A DNA stretch of 12,400 nucleotides from the NCBI GenBank assembly GCA_034436375.1, contig DAOTVS010000046.1, forward strand, positions 1 through 12,400, given 5' to 3'. How positions within the stretch are numbered: position 1 is the first letter of the stretch; each line of letters begins with the position of its first letter. Of this stretch, positions 6,779 through 12,400 are shown one piece after another. The notes beneath the pieces were generated by a model. It worked only from the letters and a program-made list of their open reading frames with translations. It was not told where the DNA came from and searched no databases. A program made the translations under genes and the position numbers. The DNA comes from DAOTVS01 sp034436375 (GTDB lineage: Bacteria; Chloroflexota; Anaerolineae; SpSt-313).

Positions 6779-6813
6779 TGGACCTCCCGGAGGTTTGGGA
6801 CCTCCAGGAGGTT
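6779..6813. repeat. Two tandem ACCTCCnGGAGGT palindromes
   Basis: Two adjacent copies of a 17-18-base unit run 6779-6795 and 6796-6813. Each is centred on a palindrome: ACCTCCCGGAGGT in the first and ACCTCCAGGAGGT in the second. They lie 31 bases upstream of the enolase-superfamily start codon, so they fall in its 5' leader, close to its AGGAGG site. Confidence 0.65.
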
Positions 6814-6879
6814 GGTCACAGCACGGGCCTCCGGACCTGCACTAAAGGCCCCTTCAAACCATGTAGGCCGGCTTTTCTA

Positions 6880-7064
6880 CCTGTGTTGTCCGACCAAACT
6901 TGGCGTGCACGGCCGGCGCCTGCCCCGCGGGGCTAAAGCCGCCGCGCTGAGAGTAAAGCCCCCTCAAGGGGGCTGATCAGCCCGTAGGGCTTGATATTCT
7001 CAGCCCGATGGGCTTCCAGCCTCGGGCACCCTGGCAGGCGGCCGAGTTTCCTTGGACACACAGG
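6880..7064. repeat. REP/MITE-like inverted-repeat block with nested hairpins
   Basis: The outer arms 6880-6904 and 7041-7064 are inverted copies (about 20 of 25 positions). CGCCTGCC extends the similarity inward. Nested structures are GCCCCGCGGGGC (6922-6933), AGCCCCC-TCAA-GGGGGCT (6957-6974), AGCCC-GTA-GGGCT (6979-6991) and AGCCC-GAT-GGGCT (7002-7014). A further pair, GCTGAGAGTA (6946-6955) with TATTCTCAGC (6995-7004), encloses two of them. No transposase is present. Confidence 0.6.
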
Positions 7065-7178
7065 CTCTCTGCCCCCGTTCCGGCTCACCTGGTAGAGTAT
7101 GACGTGCAGGCGAAGGGAACGCCGTGTGGCGGTTTGGGGCAAGATCCACCCTCGCCGGCTCTCTCTGGATGTAGCAAA

Positions 7179-7255
7179 GGTCACCCCCCTGTAGCTAGGC
7201 CCGGTTACCGGGCGCACGGCATGCAGAGCCGGCTTTCGCACACAGGGGAGTGACC
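7179..7255. repeat. 77-bp inverted-repeat structure
   Basis: The 14-base arms GGTCACCCCCCTGT (7179-7192) and ACAGGGGAGTGACC (7242-7255) are inverted with one mismatch. The interior contains a CCCGGTTACCGGG hairpin and a GAGCCGGC segment that partly complements GCCGGCTC at 7155-7162. It starts just downstream of the minus-strand promoter candidate, so its transcript would carry this fold at the 5' end. Confidence 0.55.
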
Positions 7256-7267
7256 TATCTATTGTCC

Positions 7268-7296
7268 ATTGTAGTACAACGTGACAATATTGTCAA
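7268..7296 (-). promoter_or_regulatory. Near-consensus sigma70 promoter (minus strand)
   Basis: On the minus strand TTGACA (7296-7291) is followed by 17 bases and TACAAT (7273-7268). The -35 is perfect, the spacing ideal and the -10 matches five of six. Transcription would run left through the inverted-repeat region into the enolase-superfamily gene, giving a leader of about 510 bases, or would make a separate structured RNA. Confidence 0.55.
7282..7295. promoter_or_regulatory. Operator-like 14-bp palindrome
   Basis: TGACAATATTGTCA is a perfect palindrome overlapping the minus-strand -35. It lies 36 bases upstream of the plus-strand -35 candidate, so a dimeric regulator could affect both directions. 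GTAC occurs on both sides (7274-7277 and 7298-7301). No regulator gene is present in the window. Confidence 0.5.
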
Positions 7297-7331
7297 TGTA
7301 CATAACAAGAATTGGCGGAAGTGAACCCAAC

Positions 7332-7360
7332 TTGCGCTCCTTATCGCCTGGGTCTATACT
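7332..7360 (+). promoter_or_regulatory. Putative promoter of the BREX-like operon
   Basis: TTGCGC (7332-7337) and TATACT (7355-7360) are 17 bases apart. The -10 matches five of six positions and the -35 four of six. The start of transcription would fall near 7367, about 55 bases before ATG 7423. Confidence 0.45.
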
Positions 7361-7422
7361 TGGCTACATAATTACTGTTGGCAAGCATAGGCAAGCACGA
7401 TCACGCCTGATGACATCGCAGC

Positions 7423-7884
7423 ATGGGTGCAATGATGCGGGAAGACGTTCTACAGGCACTGCGCGCAACAAGCTTTTACCACTGTGTCCTTCTGATCCAT
7501 CCAGAGGTGGCGCGCCTGCGGCAGGCGGCTGCCGGCCTGGCTAAGAGCGAAGGCTGGCCGGAGCTCAACGTGGGCCAGGCGGTGGCGGCGGATATTCTTG
7601 CCATCCCCTTTTCACAGCGTACCCTCGCCGCTCAGCGCACTTTTGCTGCAGCTGCGGCCGCCCATGCCCCTGGCCCACTTCTCTGCGTGGAAATCGACCT
7701 TCTCTTCGACCCTGCCCTCAGCCTTGACCCCCTGGCCCTGCTGCGTGAGGCCAGCCGGCAGACCGCGCTCATCGTGGCCTGGCCCGGTGTGTGGCAGGGT
7801 GACGTACTCTCCTACGCGGCGCCCGAGCACGCCCACTATCGGACATGGAGATCCCCGGAAGTACAGATCTGCCCCCTGGCATAA
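7423..7884 (+). CDS. brxF: BrxF-like protein of a BREX type 3-like system, P-loop not recognisable
   Basis: This 153-residue protein matches the length, operon position and C-terminal pattern of BrxF, the small P-loop protein that opens type 3 BREX operons. Family-like features are a Walker-B-like strand CVEIDLLFDP (88-97), the DPLALL helix, SRQTALIVAWPG (111-122) and LSYAAPEHAHYRTW (129-142). Where BrxF normally has a Gly-rich Walker A motif after the first strand, this protein reads CVLLIHPEVARLRQAAAGLA (21-40) with no GKT/GKS. It may have lost nucleotide binding. ATGs at 7423, 7432 and 7435 are all possible and none has a good Shine-Dalgarno; I took the longest. The large ATPase gene begins 21 bases downstream. 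The BrxF assignment comes from pattern and context, so a related unnamed family is possible. Confidence 0.65.
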   Translation: MGAMMREDVLQALRATSFYHCVLLIHPEVARLRQAAAGLAKSEGWPELNVGQAVAADILAIPFSQRTLAAQRTFAAAAAAHAPGPLLCVEIDLLFDPALSLDPLALLREASRQTALIVAWPGVWQGDVLSYAAPEHAHYRTWRSPEVQICPLA

Positions 7885-7905
7885 GGGTTGGAAAGGTTGG
7901 CCGAG

Positions 7906-10900
7906 ATGCGCTATCGCGACCTGGTGCAGTTCGAACCGATAGAGACCGTCATTCAGCTCCGCGACGCGGACCAAAGGGCCGAGGCCGAGCGCCTGGTGCG
8001 CACCTATGTGATCTCGGAGCGCATGGCCGACCAGCTGGCCAACGTGGTGATCCCCGAGCTGCAGTTCGACTCGCCGCGCGACAACAAGGGCGTGCTGATC
8101 GTCGGCAACTATGGCACGGGCAAGTCGCACCTGCTCTCGGTGCTCTCGGCGCTGGCCGAGCACGCCGACCTCGTGCAGGTGGTGGAGAACGCCCCGGTGC
8201 GCCAGGCGGCGGGCGCCATCGCCGGGCGCTTCAAGGTGCTGCGCGTCGAGATCGGCGGCGTGACCAAGGGCCTGCGCGAGATCCTGCTGGATAGCCTGGA
8301 GGCTGCCCTGGAGGAATGGGGCGCCCCCTACCACTTTCCCCCCGCCAGCCAGCTCAACAACAACAAAGACCCCTTGCTCCAGGCGGTGCAGGGTTTTCGG
8401 GACAGGTACCCTGAGCAGGGCATCCTCCTGGTGGTAGATGAGCTGCTGGACTATTTGCGCGCCCGCGAGGAGCGGCAGCTGATCCTGGACCTGGGCTTTT
8501 TGCGCGAGCTGGGCGAGGTCGCGCCGCTGGCCCCCCTGCGCTTTGTGGCCGGCCTGCAGGAGACGCTCTTTGACAGCCCCCGCTTTAGCTTTGTGGCCGA
8601 GCAACTGCACCGCGTGCGCGACCGCTTTACACAGGTGCGCATCGTGCGCGAGGACGTGGCCTATGTCGTCTCGCACCGCCTGCTGCGCAAAACGGATGAG
8701 CAGCTGGCGCGCGTGACGGAGCACCTGCGCCGTTTCACGACGCTCTATCCGCGCCTGGGCGAGCGCCTGGGCGAGTGCGCCCAGCTCTTCCCCATTCACC
8801 CCGCCTACCTGGACGCCTTTGAGCGCCTGTACATTGCCGAGAAGCGCGAGGTGCTGCGCACGCTCAGTGATGCCATGCGCGCGCTTATCGATCAGGAGGC
8901 GCCGGCTGACCAGCCCGGGCTCATCGCCTATGATCACTATTGGGGTGTGCTGTGCGATAACCCCTCCCTGCGCGGCCTGCCGGGCGTGGCCGAGGTGGTG
9001 CGCTGCAGCAGCGTGCTGGAGGGGCGTATTCAGGCGGCCTATACGCGTAAGCACCTGCTGCCCATGGCCCTGCGTATTATCCACGGCCTTTCCGTGCACC
9101 GCCTGACGACCACCGACATCAACCTTCCTCTGGGCGCCACGGCGGAGGAGTTGCGCGATGACCTTTGCCTCTATGCCCCCATCCCCGAGGCCTCGGCCGA
9201 GTTCCTGCTCGGCCAGGTGCAGGTGGCGCTGCGCGAGATTATCCGCACCGTCAGCGGCCAGTTCATCGCCTTTAACGCGGAGAACGGCCAGTACTATCTC
9301 GACCCTTCTCGCACTGAGGATTTCGACGAGGAGATCCGTGAGCGGGGCGACTCTCTGGGCGAGGATGAGCTCAACCGCTTCTTCTGCGACGCCCTGCGCC
9401 AGGCGCTGGGCCTGAGCACCACCACCTATGTCACGGGCTTCCGCATCTGGCCCTACGAGCTGCCCTGGGCTGAGCGCAAGGTGACGCGCCCCGGCTATCT
9501 CTTCTTCGGCGCGCCCGACGAGCGCTCCACAGCCCAGCCCCCGCGCGATTTCTATGTCTATTTCCTGCCGCCCTTCCAAAAGCGCGACTGGAGCGGTGAG
9601 GCGCAATCCGATGAGGTCCTCTTCCAGCTCACGGGCCTGGGGCAAGAGTGCAAAGAGATGCTCCAGCTCTACGCCGGCGCCCGCCTGCTGGCCGGCGAGC
9701 GGCCCGATCACCGCGCTGTGTTTGCGGACAAGGCCGAGCAGCACTACCGCCGTTTCGCGCGCTGGCTGCAGGAGCAGGCCCGCGAGCGGCTGCAGGTGAC
9801 CTACCAGGGGGTCACCGAGCCCATCGCCGCCGTGCTGGCCCGCAGCCGCTCCAGCGCCAGCGGCAACCTGGAGGAGATGCTGCGCCTGATTGCCGCCCAG
9901 CTCCTGGCGCCCGAGTTTGCGGAGCGCTATCCCGATTACCCCGCCTTTAGCCGCCTGAGCCAGCCCGTCAGCGAGGCCGGCCGCCCCACCAACGCCATGG
10001 AGGCTATCCGCTGCCTGGCGGGGCGCGGGCGCACCAACCTGGCCGTGGCTGTGCTGGACGGGCTGGAGCTGCTGGATGGCGAGGGCGCTATCCGCCCCTA
10101 TGGTTCTCGTTACGCCCGCCGCTTCCTGGAGCTGCTGCAGGCCAAGGCTGAGAACCAGGTGCTCAACCGGGGCGAGCTGATCGAGCAGGTGGCGGGGGGC
10201 CTGCAGCCGGTGGAGAAGGACATCCTTTTCCACCTGGAGCCCGAATGGGTGGCGGTGGTGCTCCTGGCGCTCGTCTACAGCGGCGACGCCGTGCTGAGCC
10301 TCGACGGCCGTGAGGAGCTGGATGCTTCCACCATCGAGCGGGCTGCCCTGCGCAGCATCAAGGACCTGACCGATTTCCGCTTCCTCAAGCGCCCGCGCAC
10401 GGTGCCGGTCGGCCTGTGGACGCTGATCTTTGACGGCCTGGGCCTGCCATCGGGCCTGGTGCGCGACGAGAATACGCGCGACGAGGCCGTGCGCCGCCTG
10501 GCCGAGGCGGTGCGCAGCGAGCTGGAGCAGGTCGCCCTGGCCGAGGGCCAGGTGCAGCAGGGCTTGCAGCTTTGGAACGCGGCCGTCTTTACCGACAATA
10601 TGGCCATTGTCAGCCAGGGCGGCGTGGTGCTGGGCGCCGAGCGGCCGGGGGCGAGCCTGCTGCGCGCGGACCTCCTGCCCCACCTGCGCAACTACAAGCG
10701 CTTCCTGGAGGGGCTCACCCCCTTCAACACGCCGGGCAAGCTGCGCAACCTGCGCCTGGGCCCGGCGGAGATCCAGGAGGCGATCGCCGAGCGGCCCATT
10801 CTGGCGCGGGTGCGGGCGCTGGTGCGCGCCGTGGAGCAGCTCCAGCCCCTGGCCGCCTACCTGGCCGAGGCGCAGGCCAACCTGCCGGCGGAGCACCCCT

Positions 10901-11676
10901 GGTCGCAGGAGGCCGCCGCGACCCGCGAGATCATCCTCGACGATGTGCGGCGGCTGGGAGCGGGGCAGCCCGGCCACCAACCCGAGGCGGCGCTGCGCGG
11001 GGCGCTGGAAAACCTCAAGGCGGGTTATATCCGGGCCTACAGTGAGCAGCACCGGGCGCTGGTGCTGGGTCCAAGCGGCGATGACCGCCGGCAGCGCCTC
11101 TACCGCGATGCGCGCCTGGCAGCCCTGGGCCAGTTGAGCCCCATCTCGCTGCTCAACGCGAACGAACTGGGCAACTGGAAGCGCGCCGTGGCCGCCCTGC
11201 CCACCTGCCGCGGGTTCCACGATGGCGCCATCGCCGAGACGCCCACCTGCCCCGCCTGCCATCTGCGCCCGGCCCAGTATCATGCGGCGGCGCCTGCCGA
11301 GCAGGAGCTGCAAAGGCTCGATAGCCAGCTGGACGATCTCTTGCGGCACTGGCGGCAGTCCCTGCGCGCCAATCTGCAGAGCGAGACGGCGCAGCAGAGC
11401 CTGCGCGCCATGGCCGAGGCCGAGCGCCAGCCCATCGAGGCTTTCCTGGCCCAGCCGGACGACTCGACCCTCGTGCCCGCCGGGTTCGCCGCTGCCGCCG
11501 AGCAGGCCCTGCGCGGCATCGAGGCCCTGGCGTTGAGTGAAGAGGCGCTCCTTGCCGCGCTCAAGGCCGGGGGGCTGCCCTGCACCCTGGAGGAGCTGCA
11601 GCAGCGCTTTGCCGGCTTTCTGGCGCAGGCCATGCGCGGCCACGACCGCCGGAACACCCGCCTGACGTTATCATAA
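7906..11676 (+). CDS. brxC: BrxC/PglY-like (DUF6079-type) P-loop ATPase
   Basis: This 1256-residue protein has the size and architecture of BREX BrxC/PglY ATPases, which help methylate host DNA and block phage replication. The Walker A motif is GNYGTGKSH at 67-75 and the Walker B segment is ILLVVDELLDYL at 173-184 (Asp178-Glu179). RFVAGLQETLF at about 212-222 is a sensor-like strand. A C-terminal cysteine cluster, C1101, C1115, C1118 with H1105 and H1119 (PTCPACHLRP), suggests a zinc knuckle. The middle is long, helical and Leu/Glu/Arg-rich. I chose ATG 7906, with GAAAGG (7891-7896) nine bases upstream; TTG 7888 would add six residues but has no properly spaced site. It follows the BrxF-like gene and precedes a DNA methyltransferase, as in BREX type 3 (BrxF-BrxC-PglXI). 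A large antisense frame is a GC-rich shadow. Confidence 0.8.
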   Translation: MRYRDLVQFEPIETVIQLRDADQRAEAERLVRTYVISERMADQLANVVIPELQFDSPRDNKGVLIVGNYGTGKSHLLSVLSALAEHADLVQVVENAPVRQAAGAIAGRFKVLRVEIGGVTKGLREILLDSLEAALEEWGAPYHFPPASQLNNNKDPLLQAVQGFRDRYPEQGILLVVDELLDYLRAREERQLILDLGFLRELGEVAPLAPLRFVAGLQETLFDSPRFSFVAEQLHRVRDRFTQVRIVREDVAYVVSHRLLRKTDEQLARVTEHLRRFTTLYPRLGERLGECAQLFPIHPAYLDAFERLYIAEKREVLRTLSDAMRALIDQEAPADQPGLIAYDHYWGVLCDNPSLRGLPGVAEVVRCSSVLEGRIQAAYTRKHLLPMALRIIHGLSVHRLTTTDINLPLGATAEELRDDLCLYAPIPEASAEFLLGQVQVALREIIRTVSGQFIAFNAENGQYYLDPSRTEDFDEEIRERGDSLGEDELNRFFCDALRQALGLSTTTYVTGFRIWPYELPWAERKVTRPGYLFFGAPDERSTAQPPRDFYVYFLPPFQKRDWSGEAQSDEVLFQLTGLGQECKEMLQLYAGARLLAGERPDHRAVFADKAEQHYRRFARWLQEQARERLQVTYQGVTEPIAAVLARSRSSASGNLEEMLRLIAAQLLAPEFAERYPDYPAFSRLSQPVSEAGRPTNAMEAIRCLAGRGRTNLAVAVLDGLELLDGEGAIRPYGSRYARRFLELLQAKAENQVLNRGELIEQVAGGLQPVEKDILFHLEPEWVAVVLLALVYSGDAVLSLDGREELDASTIERAALRSIKDLTDFRFLKRPRTVPVGLWTLIFDGLGLPSGLVRDENTRDEAVRRLAEAVRSELEQVALAEGQVQQGLQLWNAAVFTDNMAIVSQGGVVLGAERPGASLLRADLLPHLRNYKRFLEGLTPFNTPGKLRNLRLGPAEIQEAIAERPILARVRALVRAVEQLQPLAAYLAEAQANLPAEHPWSQEAAATREIILDDVRRLGAGQPGHQPEAALRGALENLKAGYIRAYSEQHRALVLGPSGDDRRQRLYRDARLAALGQLSPISLLNANELGNWKRAVAALPTCRGFHDGAIAETPTCPACHLRPAQYHAAAPAEQELQRLDSQLDDLLRHWRQSLRANLQSETAQQSLRAMAEAERQPIEAFLAQPDDSTLVPAGFAAAAEQALRGIEALALSEEALLAALKAGGLPCTLEELQQRFAGFLAQAMRGHDRRNTRLTLS

Positions 11677-11690
11677 TGGATGGTTGCACC

Positions 11691-12400
11691 ATGACTGAAC
11701 AATTGCACCTGCCCATGGGCGAGCCTGCCCCCAGCGAAGACGACGCCGAGCGCGCCGCCTACCGCGAGCGCCTGCGCCAATATCTGCAGGACCCCGCCTT
11801 TCGCGCTATCGAGGGCTTCCCCCTTGGCCGCGACGAGGATATCCTCGCCCTCTCTGACCCACCCTACTACACCGCCTGCCCCAACCCCTTCCTGCCGGAG
11901 ATCATCGCCCGCTGGCAGCGGGAGCGGCAGGAAATCCGCGCGCGGCTCGGCCTGCCCGACGACACGCAGGACGGCACGAACGGCGGCGAGCCCATCTACC
12001 ACCGCGAGCCCTTTGCCGCCGACGTCTCCGAGGGCAAGAACGATCCCATCTACAACGCCCACTCTTACCACACCAAGGTGCCGCACAAGGCCATCATGCG
12101 CTATATCCTGCACTACACCGAGCCGGGCGATATCGTCTTTGACGGCTTTTGCGGCTCGGGCATGACGGGCGTGGCCGCGCAGCTCTGCGGCGACAAAAAG
12201 GCGGTCGAGGCGCTGGGCTACACCGTGCGTGGCGATACGGTCTATGACGGTAACGCGCCCATCTCCCGCTTGGGCGCGCGTAAGGCGGCGCTGGTGGACC
12301 TGAGCCCGGCGGCGACGTTCATCGCCTACAACTACAACACGCCGGCGGATGTGCAGGCGTTCAAGCGCGAGGCGCAGCGCATCCTGCAGGAGCTGCGCGA
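11691..12400 (+). CDS. PglX-like DNA methyltransferase, N-terminal part (partial)
   Basis: The first 236 residues of a DNA methyltransferase are present; the gene runs off the right edge. VFDGFCGSGMTG (149-160) is the SAM-binding motif I and is preceded by an HTKVPHKAIMRYI segment seen in site-specific adenine/cytosine methyltransferases. A DPPY-containing segment, SDPPYYTACPNPF, lies earlier at 55-67. Gene order (BrxF-like, BrxC-like, methyltransferase) suggests the PglXI role of BREX type 3, which marks host DNA. ATG 11691 has GGATGG about eight bases upstream. An in-frame ATG at 11676 overlaps the preceding TAA and would add five residues; either way translation is probably coupled. A type III-like or orphan methylase cannot be excluded without the rest of the gene. 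Confidence 0.8.
   Translation, partial: MTEQLHLPMGEPAPSEDDAERAAYRERLRQYLQDPAFRAIEGFPLGRDEDILALSDPPYYTACPNPFLPEIIARWQRERQEIRARLGLPDDTQDGTNGGEPIYHREPFAADVSEGKNDPIYNAHSYHTKVPHKAIMRYILHYTEPGDIVFDGFCGSGMTGVAAQLCGDKKAVEALGYTVRGDTVYDGNAPISRLGARKAALVDLSPAATFIAYNYNTPADVQAFKREAQRILQELR

Larger units (their letters stand above)
6749..7422. other. Intergenic region with repeats and divergent promoters, no convincing protein gene
   Basis: About 670 bases separate the minus-strand enolase-superfamily gene from the plus-strand defence operon. Short frames exist on both strands (for example 6933-7241 on -) but have no ribosome site or recognisable family, and they run through inverted repeats. The region instead contains two ACCTCC-type palindromes, a REP/MITE-like inverted-repeat block, a second inverted-repeat structure and divergent promoter-like sites, each listed separately. 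Confidence 0.6.

Noticed and set aside
6950..7034. Resemblance to a TPP riboswitch on the minus strand (AGGGTGCC, GGCTGAGA, CTGATCAG)
   Set aside because: The TAATGCC and GCGnAGGGA parts of the THI box are absent. The similar words come from tandem AGCCCnnnGGGCTGA hairpins, which look like a repeat family.
7008..7256. Possible group II intron or RNase P RNA fragment
   Set aside because: No domain V, no 5' GUGCG boundary with a reverse transcriptase, and no conserved RNase P core (GAGGAAAGUCC with matching partners) could be assembled.
7612..11643. A 1343-residue open frame on the minus strand, antisense to the large ATPase
   Set aside because: It is low-complexity (Gly/Gln/Ala/His-rich), lacks a ribosome site and any family pattern, and follows from GC-rich codon positions of the sense gene, which has clear Walker motifs.

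Overview
The window is GC-rich bacterial DNA, probably from an environmental or metagenome-assembled genome. Gene content is mixed: sugar and acid enzymes, a LeuB-type dehydrogenase, repeat-rich spacers and a defence operon. In-phase heptad repeats in the spacers, together with this gene mix, recall Chloroflexota (Anaerolineae-like) or similar genomes. That assignment is inference and weak, because no rRNA or other phylogenetic marker is present.

Layout: (1) 1-2036 holds the tail of an unidentified gene and a complete GH123/DUF4091-type protein, both on +. (2) 2157-2266 holds a tRNA-like gene with imperfect D and anticodon stems, followed by a strong, probably bidirectional hairpin terminator. 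(3) 2289-2987 (-) is a remnant of an APH/choline-kinase-family phosphotransferase. It lacks an N-lobe and has an in-frame TGA inside its catalytic loop. (4) 3014-4340 (+) is a LeuB-type beta-decarboxylating dehydrogenase and a 59-residue membrane protein. (5) 4547-6748 (-) is a mandelate-racemase-like enolase-superfamily enzyme followed by a creatininase-family amidohydrolase. Two related heptad-repeat elements flank the creatininase gene.

(6) 6749-7422 has no convincing protein gene. It holds palindromic repeats, a REP/MITE-like inverted repeat of about 185 bp, a second inverted-repeat structure, and two divergent promoter-like sites around a perfect 14-bp palindrome. (7) 7423-12400 (+) is the start of a phage-defence operon that best matches BREX type 3: a BrxF-like protein, a large BrxC/PglY-like (DUF6079-type) P-loop ATPase and the first 236 codons of a PglX-like DNA methyltransferase. 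Helicase, PglZ and BrxA genes would be expected beyond the right edge.

The most notable points are these. The two heptad elements share a tip whose TGA is the stop codon of an adjacent gene. The BrxF-like protein has no recognisable P-loop. The enolase-superfamily enzyme has His where the third metal ligand is expected. A near-consensus minus-strand promoter overlaps a palindrome beside the defence operon and faces about 510 bases of repeat-rich leader.
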